Positions 22,561 to 34,633 of a DNA stretch of 64,000 nucleotides are shown one piece after another (positions within the stretch are counted from its first letter, which is position 1; every line of letters starts with the position of its first letter). Source of the stretch: Panagrolaimus kolymaensis (lineage: Eukaryota > Nematoda > Chromadorea > Rhabditida > Panagrolaimidae); assembly GCA_028622995.1 (NCBI GenBank), contig JAJQJQ010000011.1, forward strand, positions 4,898,001 through 4,962,000. The letters run 5' to 3'. Made by a program: the position numbers and the translations under genes. The notes below the pieces were generated by a model. The model had not been told where the DNA came from. It did not search any database and worked only from the letters and a program-made list of their open reading frames with translations.

Positions 22561-24599
22561 TCATTCAGCAGCAGCTTCAATAGAAGAATCATAAATAATT
22601 TGAGCTTCGCGATTTGCCCTCATTAAAATACATTCTGATGTTACAAGTTGAAGTTCCTGAGGTTGTCGAGCAAGCATAGCAGCACGTTGAAAACATTCTT
22701 CAGCTTTGTCAAAATCTTTCCTAAAAATTAAACAATAGAATTAACTTGAAAATTAAAAACTCACTTGCTGGCGCAAATTTTAGCATAAGTTGCTTGTGCT
22801 TCAAAATTATTAGGATCATGTTTACAAAGATCTATGAAGGTTTGAGTCATAGCTTCAACACCAGAAGAATCACGTCTCATTTTGGCTTGTGTGATTGTCT
22901 TCATCATTATAAATTCTGATAATGATGGATAAGCTTCAAGACCTTTATCCAAAATTTCAATTGCTAATGGTAAATTGCCAGAACTTGAATGGATCTAAAA
23001 AACTTCTATTTAGTAAATAGTTGAAGATCAAACAAACTTACATTGCTGAGAACAGTATAAGTAAAAATCGGAGCACGAGTGTTATTGTGTAAGAGAGTTT
23101 CCATTGCAACGATATGATTGTGAATGTTGCTCATATGTTGATCTTCACAAGCTTGAGTAAAATCGAAATGAGTACGGTAGAAACGAGCATATGGATGATC
23201 GGGAGTCATCGCCTGTAAGTTAAAATAGTTGTAAATTTCTTTTTTTGTTGATTAAAAGCTTACCAAAACCACATCCATAGCTTCACTTGCACGATGTAAT
23301 TGTTTTTGCATAATGGCATTTGCAGCAAAACCAAAGCGAACATCGGTATTTGTAGGATCTAATTCTTGTGCTTTCTTAACAACTTCTTCAGATTCTTCAA
23401 GAGTTTTGGCGATTTGAGCTTCAATACAGTAAGCAGAAATTACAAGATCAGTATATTTTTGTTTTTCTTCATCGGCTAAAAATTGATATTAATAATAAAA
23501 AGTAAAGAGAAGTTAAAAGCTTACAGAGAGCATTATAGGCTTCAAAGAATTTACCCATCCATTCTTTGACTTTGTTCAAATTATTATGAAAAGTATAAAA
23601 TCGAGCAGCTAAAACCATGCATTCCATTCGGTAAGGTGTATCAGGTTTGTTGGCTTCTTCGGCGGAACGTTTAGCAATATCATCAAAGTGTCCTTTCTTA
23701 ATATCAGCAAGAATATGTTCATAGTTATTGGTAGGTTCTCGAAGTTGATTGATGTGATTGACGATTGGATCTCTAATAACGGAGTATTTTAACCACTCTT
23801 GAGCGCATGTCTGTGGAATGGGGAAATCGATTCCGGCAAGACGTTGTTGAGCAATTTCTTCAAGTTCACGACGCATTATCCTTTGATGTGCTTTATCAAT
23901 TTGTGGAATAAACTTTTCAATAGCTTTGCCATTTGGTTCTATCAATGTTACAAGTGTATAATCTAAAATTTATAGATTTTCACTCGTCTTAGTATATGTA
24001 TGTACAATATCTTACCTCGAAGAGCTTCTTCATCCTCTCCCAAAGTTGAATGAGCATTACCACGACGTGCAACAGCTTTGACATAACGAGGGTTATATTT
24101 GAGTGATTCAGTACATTTCAAGATACATTCATGAAGTTTTCCCTATAATAAATTCAATGCCAAATGATAATGAGGTTACAAATTTACCATCTTTTCCAAG
24201 CATGCGGCAGCATTTTGATAACAAATAGCTTTCAGATCCATTTCATCATCTTTGCATTTTTCTGCAGCTTCATTGAATTTATCTAAAGCATTTGGATAAT
24301 CTGCTTTTCCGAAAAATTCATTTCCTTCACATTTTATTTCATCAGCGACACTTGAATCGTAAAAATATGTAAGATTTTCAAGTCTAAAAACCATGTTCTT
24401 ACTTTTACCACTGTCTGAATCTTCTGGCGTTCCCTGTAAAGTAAAATCAAGATTAATATTATAAAAAAGAAAATATGATTAAAAATTTTACACTTAAAAG
24501 TTGATATGTAAGATAAGCCGCGCCTCCAACAATTGCAGTTCCACCAGCAATAAATGCTGCATTTCTAACCCATGTAGGAACTTGATTTTCTTCTGGCAT
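22561..24599 (-). CDS. TOMM70: Mitochondrial import receptor TOM70
   Basis: Exons: 24599-24492, 24433-24188, 24142-24016, 23962-23525, 23475-23264, 23212-23042, 22994-22765, 22720-22561; 563 residues (human about 608). It is an outer-membrane receptor that takes precursor proteins, often carrier proteins handed over by Hsp70/Hsp90, to the TOM pore. An N-terminal membrane anchor (residues about 14-35, Gly/Ala-rich) is followed by a short acidic spacer and TPR repeats: the first begins NEFFGKADYPNALDKF, the next has CTESLKYNPRYVKAVARRG. The long middle segment between TPR blocks and the C-terminal TPRs (for example EILDKGLEAYPSLSEF and KDFDKAEECFQRAAM) also match TOM70. It is the first gene of the minus-strand cluster and is divergent from FIG4. 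Confidence 0.9.
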
Positions 24600-24896
24600 T
24601 TCCTAAAATCTGCAGTTGTTGATGAAGAACAGGAAGTTATGAAAGAAACAATTAAAAAAACGTTCAATTCTTACGAAAGTTGAGAAGACGAAAAAAAAAT
24701 AATGAAAAACGAAGAAAGGATTGGTTGATTTTGGCATTTTGTGCATCAAAAGCAGAGGGTGTCTTTTTGTTGTTGGTTGCTTTTGTTCGTTCTTGTTGGT
24801 GGTAGAGGTTGCAGCGGATGAGATTGACTGACATCGCTTGTTCATGTTGTCATATAAAAGACATAACGGATTTGATTTATCACTTTACTATTAAAA
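24600..24896. promoter_or_regulatory. Divergent promoter region between TOM70 operon and FIG4
   Basis: The start codons of TOM70 (minus) and FIG4 (plus) are only 297 bp apart with no other gene, so both transcription units must start here. No clear TATA or known binding site was picked out. Confidence 0.5.
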
Positions 24897-27800
24897 ATGC
24901 GACTAACATATCTAGATATTTATGAAACGGTTTCACATTTTTATATTATTGGAACAGATCCAACTAAAATAAAATATCATGTTTTAAAGTTGGATCGAAA
25001 TGCGGATCAATCATTTCTTATTGGTGAACCTAGTCATTCATATACCAGAAAGGATGTTGATGAATTATTATCAACAATTTCTTCAAGTTCTGGTATTTTG
25101 ATGGTCTAAAAATTAATCATAGTTAAAACCCTTCTTTTAGTTGTGACTTCACTAAAAACTCGATCATCAGGAAATGCATTGCTTCAAACAATTAAAGGAG
25201 CATACGGAATTATTGGAGCCGTAAGATTTCTTGAAGGTTATCATCTTCTGGTTCGTTTTTATTTTTACTATGAAAAATAAATGTCAAATTCGTTTTAGGT
25301 TATCACAAAAGCTAAGCGTGAGTTGTTTTCCCAAGCTTTATTTTTTCTTTATCATTCCTATTTATAATATTCCAGCTGTTGCATTGCTTGGTCATCATGA
25401 TATTTATAAAATTGAAGAAGTTCAATCCATTTATATTCCCACTAGTGTCACAACTATGAGCCCTGATGAACAGAAATATGCAAAGCTTTTTCAAGTAGAT
25501 TGACTGTTACCCATGGCAGATACTAAAATGGGGCTCGGGCTGGGGCTCTCAGCCCGTAGCTACTAAAATGGGGCTATCGCGTCTTCTTTTGTTGTTTGGT
25601 TCAGTAACTCAATTCATCATTTATTCTTTTTTTAAACTACATAAAAGGTTCGAATGAATTTCTTTAAATCTTTGACAATTTTTGTCGAATGTATCAAAGC
25701 TTTGAGATCCTCGAAGATCTCGAAGTCTTTGAAAAAGTAAGAGAAATATTTTTAAAATTTTGAGCCCGAGCCCCATTTTAGTAGCTACGGGCTAATAGCC
25801 CCAGCCCGAGCCCCATTTTAGTACATGCCGTTACCCATTCAAGTAACTATAGTATTATTTTTTAGTCTGTCGATCTTACAACAAATTTTTATTTTTCTTA
25901 CACCTATGATTTGAGTCGAACATTGCAAGAAAATGCTTTAGCCCAAAGGGAATTGAAGTTTAATAAGAACCAATACCATCGAAAAATTGATGCAGAAAGG
26001 AAATTTATTTGGAATGATTATTTATTAAAACCATTCAGAGATAATTTAGTCACTGATAAATGGTGTATTGAAATTGTCCATGGTTATGTTGGTTAGTTGC
26101 TTTTGAATTTTTAAGAGTTATTCTTGAGTAAGAAAATTTAGGCCAACAAATTATCGAACTTTCGTGCTCAAAGCTTGCTTTAATTTTGATTGGTCGACGT
26201 TCATCAATTTATGCCGGAACGCGTTTTTTGAAACGTGGAATGAATTTTATGGGCGCTGTTGCGAATGATGTTGAAACCGAACAAATTGTATGGGATATGC
26301 ATTCAACTCCAGCAATAGAGACTGGAAAATTTACATCTTATGTTCAAATACGAGGTTCAATTCCATTATTTTGGAGCCAAGATCCATCCACTCGAGGAGT
26401 TGTTGGGAAGCCCCCAGTAATTGTGGATTTAGTTGAACCTAACGCTTTTACCACCGCTGCTCATTTCAAGTTTGTTTTTTCTTTCTTTACTTTTCTGAAA
26501 GTAAATTTTTTTAGAGATCTTCGCCATAAATATGGGTATCCTATTTCCATCATAAATTTAGTAAAACGTAGAGGTGGGCCTAAAACTCAAGATGAAAAAA
26601 TGCTTCATCAACAATTTCTTAAAACTATACGATATCTTAATCAATTTATGAAGCCCGGAAAACGTATTGATTATATTAGTTTTGATGTTGCACGTTGTAA
26701 TAAGGCGGGATTGGTATTACAAAAACTTGAACAAATAGGAACTAAATTGATTCTCAAACAGGGATGGTTTCAGTCATTTAAACCTTTATTATCTCGAGAA
26801 TTAATGAAGCATCCATCAGTCGAAACTTTTAAACCCCATTTTACTGAAGATAGTGAAATGCTTTTACAACAAGGAATTTCACGCACTAATTGTGTGGACT
26901 GCCTTGATCGAACTAATGTTTCCCAATTTGGACTTGGTAAAGCTGCACTTGGATTTCAACTTTATGCAATGGGATATATTTCTGAACCATATATTTCCAC
27001 CACAAGCGAACTATGCAGAGTTTATGAAGACATGTATGATGAACATGGTTCGTTTTTCGAATACCGTAACCCACAGACATAAACCTTTGGGATTGGCCTA
27101 TAAAAAATAAAACAATTTATTTTGAAGATTTAATTAAAACACTTTAGGTGATACAATGGCATGGCAATACGCTGGTAGCCATTTAGTGCATTCAATTAAA
27201 ACATACAAAAAAACTGCGGCATTTCAAGAAAGAAGTCGAGATGTAATTCAGACAATTTCTCGATATTATTCAAATACATTTAATGATTATGAAAAACAAA
27301 ATGGTATTAATTTATTCTTGGGCCTTTTTCGACCGTATGCTCATATAAGGCCACATCTTTGGGATTTATTCACAGATCGATATTTACATTTTCCAATAAA
27401 ACGAAATCAAGAATTGAATCATCTGGAATGGGTTCAAAATGTAAATTCGGATAGCGAAGATGAAGAAGATGAATGGACAGATTGGTTTGAAGAATTTCCA
27501 GAAGATCGAGAAATATTTGATGTTGAACCCATTCGATCTCTTGAATCTACTTCTGCAGTATCAAGAACCCCATTGCCAACCGCAGAAGAAATGTATTGGA
27601 GATTTCATAGAGAGCTCGAAATAACAAATTTTGAACAAGTTTTAAAAGATATTGCACAACAAACTAACAAAAAAGTTATTTCATTGAGTGATTTAAATCA
27701 AAGCGTATTTCAATCAATGTCATTTATGAAACTATGGAAAACTGTAAGCTTTATTTTGCAACAAGTCATTTGAGGTATAAAACTTTTATTTTGTAGCCTG

Positions 27801-28375
27801 AAACGGCTCCCATTGGTGCCAAGAAAGGGCCATTGGGTTCTTTTACAAACCCTGAAGAAGAGGATGAAGATGATGATGCTGCAGTTGCACAATACGATTC
27901 TGAAGATGAACTTAAATTTAATGAAGATTTTAATCCCCCATATTTATCTTCACGACAAGGTTCAAATAGTCCAACTCAAGATCCCCAAGAATCGATATTT
28001 TCTTTTTCTTCATTGGGCATTGAAACAGGTTTAAAAGCAAGTGCAGAATTTTATGGATTTGAAGTTGAAGATCCAACTGGAGCTGATCTTGCAAAATATG
28101 AGAAATATGCAAATATGGCTGAAAGAGAAAGAGAATATCTTGAAGAAAGTGATTCAAAGAGAGAGCAAAAAAAGTTATCATCCACTCATGATCGATTACA
28201 TTTAAAACCAGCTCATGAGTTTTCCCCAAGCATTTTTACCGTTGATAGTATTTATGAAACGGAAATTAATGAAAACGAAAGGGCAATCAAAGTTTATGAA
28301 GAATATGTCAAACAAAAAGATAATTTTATTGCAAAAAATAACATTCCAGATAATTGGGATATGTTTGTGATGTAA
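24897..28375 (+). CDS. FIG4: FIG4-like polyphosphoinositide phosphatase (Sac domain)
   Basis: Exons: 24897-25092, 25141-25250, 25299-25317 (19 nt), 25376-25494, 25866-26091, 26142-26469, 26515-27047, 27148-27743, 27797-28375; 901 residues, nearly the human length (907). FIG4 removes the 5-phosphate from PI(3,5)P2 and, in complex with PIKfyve and VAC14, controls endolysosome size and traffic. The Sac domain shows the N-terminal block (IYETVSHFYIIGTD), GIIGAVRFLEGYHLL, IRGSIPLFWSQD and the catalytic CX5R(T) in TNCVDCLDRTN at about residue 457, all intact. Acidic, low-complexity sequence and a predicted coiled stretch follow at the C-terminus. Intron 4 (25495-25865) contains a MITE; without it the intron would be about 47 bp, like its neighbours. 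An AATAAA lies at 28393-28398. Confidence 0.92.
25515..25829. mobile_element. 315-bp MITE with 9-bp target duplication in a FIG4 intron
   Basis: Terminal inverted repeats of about 61 bp (25515-25575 and 25769-25829, 57 of 61 matching) begin GGCAGATACTAAAATGGGG and GGCATGTACTAAAATGGGG. Each arm contains the unit TACTAAAATGGGGCT twice, and the sequence is far more GC-rich than the surroundings. Perfect 9-bp direct repeats GTTACCCAT flank it (25506-25514, 25830-25838). There is no transposase frame. A 9-bp duplication is typical of Mutator-like elements and also seen with Merlin; the superfamily is not settled. Confidence 0.9.
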
Positions 28376-28392
28376 TTTTATTGTTTTATTAA

Positions 28393-28398
28393 AATAAA
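28393..28398 (+). terminator. Poly(A) signal after FIG4
   Basis: AATAAA 18 bp past the FIG4 stop. The next gene on the same strand starts about 400 bp later behind a TTTTAG acceptor (about 28765), so a two-gene operon is possible but the gap is wide. Confidence 0.5.
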
Positions 28399-28802
28399 AA
28401 ATTAATTTAATTAACAATGTGTCTATAAAATTATCCAACTTTTTTCTATAAAAAAGTTTTATGCTTCTCTTCAAAGCATGAAGATGAGGAAAGAAAAGAT
28501 AATACTCATCGATAAGAAAGAGATGCTTCAATCTTTTTTTTCTTTCATTCTTTTTTGTAGTTGCTTTTCTTAAAATTATATAGAAAAAAATATCCATAGC
28601 AGAAGCAAGAAAAGGTCAACCAACAGCACAAAATAATTTTTGAATTGTGTTTTTGCCAACTTTTTTGGTATATCGAGAACATTGCAAAAGCTGAAAATAA
28701 ATGCAAACAATTGTAGCACTTTTTTGTATGACATTCAAAAAATTTTTGTCCTTTTTTATTTTAGCATTTGACATATTTTAAAATTTGTTTGTTTGTAAAG
28801 AA

Positions 28803-31800
28803 ATGGCAACCGATATTCGAAAAAGTGAATCACCTAAACTTCAACGTGAATGGACTCAAGTAACAAATGATGCTGTAGAAAATATTGTCAAACTTTATTT
28901 AGATCCTGCTGTTGAAGGATATGTTAGACTAAAAACTGCTACAGAATGTATAGATAAATTCTATTCTGAATGTCCCTCCTATAATGCAAGATTAGCTACA
29001 ATGACTTTTATGAACTTATGTTACAAAGAACTTTCTATAATTAAAGATCTGCACCCCAATGAAATTACCCGAAGAATTTGCAGTCGGTATGAATTTTATT
29101 TGAAACAAAAGTTTCAAGACCCTGAACAACATGAGCAAGTAGCATCCAGTGAAATTCCTGATAATTTATGGGTTAGTTTCTTCTAAAAATTTTTGAAACC
29201 AACCAAAATTCTTAAGTCAACTTTTTGGGATTTTTACTTAATTTTTTTTAGGAAGCTTGTTTTGAGCAAGCTATAAATTTTAAAGTTCCCAAGCATGCAC
29301 TTCCAATTGATATACTTTTTCGTATTCGAAATCCAGAGAATGAAAGAAGAGCTTTTTTAATCATTGAAGGTGTTCGCAGTTTGTTAGACAATGAAGATAA
29401 ATTTCAATATAGTGTTGGCTGGATTTCAGCCTTTAATCTCCAGCGATTGAAAGAAGAGCAATTTGACACCGTATGTTATTATTTTCTTCATTTTTTTTAA
29501 AGCTTATTCTCAATTATTTTTTTCAGATTGTTTATAAAGCTCATATCATTAATGCTGTAAATGTGTTTGATATATTCTTAGTTGATAAAGAGGATAAATT
29601 GCGATATTTAAAGGTTCTTGATGGATGTCTTGAACGCGTCCTTGATTACAAAGATTTTGAAAACCAATATGAACCAGCTTTTATTAAAACAGTTGGTAAA
29701 TGGAAATTAGCGGGTTTAATTGCAAAACAAGCAAGAAGATTTAATATTGATATCGATGAACTAAATTTCCGATCTCACCGAACTCGTGTTATTAGCGACA
29801 TTAGATATAAATTTTTACACGATAATCGTGCAACGTTTGAACCTTTTGCTTCGGTAATAAATCTTTTTCGTTTCTTCCGACTCTTTACTTTTATTTTTTA
29901 GGATGCTTTACGTAAACGAAATATGGACTACAAAATAGAATTTATCAATATGATGTCAAAAGATTCTCGATATGCCTATTGCTGGGCAAAATATTTAAAA
30001 ATTCCACGATGCTTGTTGCCAATATCTCTAAAACAGTTTGACAAAAATGTTGAAGCAGAAGCTAAACGATTTGTTGAATCGTATGTTTCAAATACAGCTT
30101 TTTTAAACTTTAAAAAAAATCCCTTGTTTTTTACAGAATGGAGCGAAGATGTGCCATCGTTAAAGCAGAAGATACTCGAGAAGAATGCACCATATTTGGT
30201 AAGAGCTATATCCTTTACACAATAGCTACAGCTGATGGTTTAAAAAAATTTATTCAAAATCATTTTATTGATTCAAAACCTGAAGTTATTGGGTTGGATT
30301 GTGAAGCTGGCTCGTTTGCAACTGGTACAAGCAATAAGTATGTTTCATTATTTTTAGGTAAATTTTTACCATCATAAAGTTTAGAGTTACTGTACTTCAA
30401 ATTGCAACGAAAGAATGGTTATGTCTTGTCGATGTTCATATTCTCTCTAAACATCTTTCGGATGAAGAGTGGACAGAATTTTTCACACACATTTTTAATC
30501 CCGAAATTGTTCGCGTTGGTTTTGCGTTTGCATCAGATTATGCTTTTATTTTCGGTGCTTTTCCTCATCTTTTACCTTTACTTCAAGAAGAAAATCGAAA
30601 AGTCTTATGCATATCCAAACTTGTTCAAGCTATTCTAACAAATTATAAAGCTGAAAAGGCAGTTTTTCCTGAAAAAATCCCAATGAATTTAAGTTTGGCA
30701 GATGTTTGTGATGCGGCAATGGGATATAAATTGAATAAAGAAATGCAAAGTAGTAATTGGACTCAAAGACCTTTAACACAAGAACAAAAAATTTATGCCG
30801 TTACTGATGCTTTAGTCGTAGTTTTAATAAAAGAAAAAATGAAAAATGATTTGAAAAAGTTTGTTAGATTTTTAAACTCTTTTTCTAAGAATTCTTTCAG
30901 CAATCTTGATGAAGTTACTTACACGAGTATTATGAATGAAGGATATATTTCTCGCGTTGCAAAAGTAAAAACAGAAAAGAAAGAAGGTTGTGAACTTGAT
31001 TCGTCAGTGAAAACTAAGAAAACTCTTGATTTTTGCGATATATCTGAACATGCTTTGGTTCGATTAATTTTCCTTTAAAATATATTATTTTGTCGAGCAT
31101 TTTTAGAAAATATCTAATGAGTTAAAGGAAGAATTTAAAGAAACAATCTCTCAGCTGGATGTTCATCTAATTTTAGACGCCCCTTTCTTTAACTTATTTA
31201 CATCATTACATAACCTTGGAATTGATGCTTTTGATGTTCGAATTAAAGGTGTTAACAATCAAAAGCAACAAATTTTAGTAATTGATGAAGAATTAAAAAA
31301 TAATCCAACTTCTATTTTGGTTACAACTGAAAGAAGACGAAAAGAAGTAATTAAAATTAATTTTTTCTGATTCAGTAAAGGAATTTTTAGTTTCCTTCAG
31401 TTTCTTCAAATGCCATTGATCCTTCACGGATTCTTCTCATGCCAACAACGGGTGAATTTATTGCATTGAATTATATTACACGAGTTTTAAGGACGCTTAA
31501 AATTGTTATCGATGAAAAATATTTTTTCACTCGCTGTGAAGTATGGTTTTTTTTGGTTGACTCCTTTTTACAAAAATACTTTCTTAGAAATGTTCTTCAC
31601 AAAATCTTCGAACCATTCCATCGCCATTATATGTACTTGTATACTACATTTATTTGGTTATAAAGAAACTTGGATTTCGATTTTCTGTTAGTATGTTAGA
31701 AATTGAAAAAGCTGCTATGGATGTCAAAGAAATGATGCCATCGGATTATAATGATTTTGAAGTCAAAGTATATTTTGAAAACACGAGTAAAACTCTTCCT

Positions 31801-32222
31801 GAAATTATTATCGACACTAAAGATTATACAATCAAACCACTGTAAATTATCCGACATTAGGGATACTAAAAACATAAACTTATTTTTTAGCTCATGTCAA
31901 ATAATTCTAAAAGGAAATGATTCAGCTATTTTCACTTTTAAACCATCGGGTAGTACTTTCTTCGCTTCTAAACCGGGTATCAATCATATCGTTTGCATAG
32001 ATTGCGGACATATATATCATAAAGAAGATAGTAAGGAAGTTATTGAAAGAGTCATTGCGGGGAAGGTAAACCCTTTAGTTTTTATCTTTCCTTTAATAAT
32101 TTAATTATTTTTTAAAGGCTTCATATCAGCTTACAGAAGTTTTTGAAACAGATGGAAATGAAACGCGTATGAAAATTATTGGAATAATTCGGAAGATTTT
32201 TACCGCTAATAACGAAATTTGA
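28803..32222 (+). CDS. mut-7: MUT-7/EXD3-like 3'-5' exonuclease with Mut7-C domain
   Basis: Exons: 28803-29171, 29252-29470, 29527-29853, 29902-30080, 30137-30337, 30385-31057, 31107-31346, 31391-31540, 31588-31841, 31891-32065, 32118-32222; 963 residues (C. elegans MUT-7 is of similar size). A helical N-terminal half is followed by a DEDD exonuclease: Exo I as IGLDCEAG (about 418), Exo II as VGFAFASDYAF, Exo III as YAVTDALVV, so the acidic metal ligands are all present. The C-terminus (about 675-820) fits the Mut7-C RNase module (LDAPFFNLFTSLHNLGIDAF, then LVTTERRRKE, then RCEKCSSQNL joined across an intron). A further CIDCGHIYH pair near the end may bind zinc. MUT-7 acts in small-RNA amplification and transposon silencing; whether this orthologue does so is inference. 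The start chosen is the ATG at 28803; an in-frame upstream ATG at 28785 is not excluded. Confidence 0.85.
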
Positions 32223-34633
32223 TTTTGTTTATTTCATTTTTTGTTTTTGTTTTATAAAAAAAATAATGGGTAGCAAACAAATTTATATGGTTAAAATATT
32301 AACACAAGCATTATCAAACAAAGCTATAATCTTTTATTTCTTTTAAATTTTTTTTGACACAAAAAGCAAGGGCATTAATTAAAAAAATATGTTGCTTTAT
32401 GAATTTAATTATATATAGTTTGCATTTTTTGTTGAACAAAATTTTGTGAAATTTGAATTCAATAAAAAAAATATTTGAGGTGCTCCGAAAAATGTCTGAT
32501 TTTTTTTTTGTTTTTAATCGTGACATTCATTACCCTATCGGCGCCTTTTTTAGCTGAAAAAAGAAATCAGTCAAGGACATTCATTCTTGATTAGGTTAGT
32601 CTTGTCAAAAAAAATTTAAAACTTTTATTGGATACAAATAAAATTTTTGAACGACTTACAAAAATCTATTTTTTTTTTCACAGCCCTTTCTTCATTTTCA
32701 CATTTTCCGAATCAAATCACTTTGCAATTAAGTTCGTAAAAAAGACATAAGATTGACAAAAAAAATCGAGGACAACAAAATGAGAAGACAACGACGACGT
32801 AAATAAAGGCGGAGAAGACGGGTGGAAAAAAAGACGATGAAGGTTGACTTCCTGCCATCGGCCATCGCCATCATTTTTTTTGCCTTCTTTCCTTCCATTT
32901 TTTTCTCTTGTTTTCATCTAGTTGAACGACCCTTTTTTTACGCTAAAAACAGTGCAACGTTTGATGACAATGACCGAGTGAACCACCAAATGATATAACA
33001 TTTTTTAGTTCTCCTTCATTTATTTGTTTGACATTTTTTTGTTAAAACAAATGTTTTTTTCAACAGTCTTTTTTTCTAAACTGATTCAATAATCAAATCA
33101 AATTTTATTTGCCAAGTTTCTTGTTTTTTTTTTGTTGGGATTCATTGAAAAACATGATTTTTAATTTGCAAAAACTGTTCTTTTTTATAATTTTTTGGAC
33201 GGGTTTTTAGTTGCAACTTAAAAATAAAATGGTTAGCATCAAAACAAATGTACATACTGTAAAATATGAGTTTTCTTTTGCCATTTTCATTGCTGCTTTT
33301 GATGGTCAACAATTTTAGTACATACTTTTTTCCCTTCATTCTGGATTTTTTTTTTCTTATTTTAACTTTTACCAAAACGGTTGAACAGCTTTTTTGCCTT
33401 AATTGCACTCAACTTAAAAAAGAGGGAAGTTACTATCATATTCGCCTCACTGTTGTTGACTTCTTTCCATTCTTCCCTCGTTTTTTTTGTTTGCTTCAGA
33501 AAAAAAGTGCGACATGTTTTTCTTCTTCCTTTTTTTCGTTTTCATTCAATTTTATATAAGAATCCATCCACCCATCTACAGAGGAGGGAAGAAAAGAAGC
33601 GTAACACCATTTTTGGAAAAATTCCGGAAAAAAATGATTGAGGAAATGAAAAGTTGATCCAAGACGGGTGAAGAATTTTTTTATCGGACGGCAGAAGAAG
33701 AAGTCAGGATAGACTCTGTTATTGTTGTGATTTTTTGAGTAATTTTTGAATTATACTCTAAATTATAATAGGTTCTCACTTTTTATTTCTCTTTCGTTGA
33801 GTCTAAAAAAGCGTGGAATAATAGCTTACATAGAAAAATGAATCTTTTTTATAGACAGTTACTTAATTTTTTTTTCTAGATCAAGTTATTTTCTTCTTCC
33901 GACAAAGAAAAAATCGTTTTAATTGCACAGAATTTTATTAAAAAAAAATTGTAACAGGTTTCAAAGTTCAAAAAAAAGGCGCGCTTATTCTTTATAAGGT
34001 ATAAAAATTTGAATTCACAAATGTTTATTGATGCTTTTTGTTATCCATGAAAATTCTAAGAAAGAGATTCCTGCTGTTTTTGGACTCATTTTTTTTTCTA
34101 ACTCCACCGGCAATTTTTTCCTTTCATGATCGATGCCTTTTCTTCTTTCAAAATAGCTGTTCAGCCGCGCGTTTTACAAGGTTGCGCAAATCTTTCTATT
34201 TTCTTTTTTTCTATGAATCAGAAAACCTTTTTTTGTGGTTGGATATTCTTCATTTGCGGGAAAAGATTATAATTTTTTCTTTTTTGGCCTTAAGATTTGG
34301 CTAAACCGATCGGATTCATGATGACATTATTCTTTGCCATTTGATGATTGAAACGAGGAGGCACACATTCAAAGCAACAATGTCGCCGTCGTTCTTCTGT
34401 TTTTGCTATCACTCAAGCGGATCTCATTTCTCTCTCATTACACCATCCCTGGGTGAAGAAAAAAACGACCTTCGAGAGTGACAAAAAAATAATAATAGTA
34501 GTCCCAAATATTATTTTCTTTTACCTTGTTGGAACTTTTATTTATTTATTTTTTCTTGATTCTTTTTTTACCCCTTATTAGCTTTTTGCTTTTAGTTTAT
34601 TTATCATTTAATTTTACATTAATTTTTAGCCAA
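32223..34633. other. AT-rich intergenic region
   Basis: No coding exon could be supported. The frames present are T-rich (Phe/Leu/Ser) translations without splice partners. The 3' UTR of the exonuclease gene must end here and the promoter of the DOMON protein gene must start here. Nothing else is recognised. Confidence 0.6.

Noticed and set aside
28202..28597. Minus-strand open frame of 131 codons
   Set aside because: Antisense of the last FIG4 exon plus AT-rich spacer; no splice or domain evidence.
31641..31700. Intron between the two halves of the MUT-7 Mut7-C exon
   Set aside because: Possible GT and AG sites exist, but the frame reads straight through and splicing would break it.
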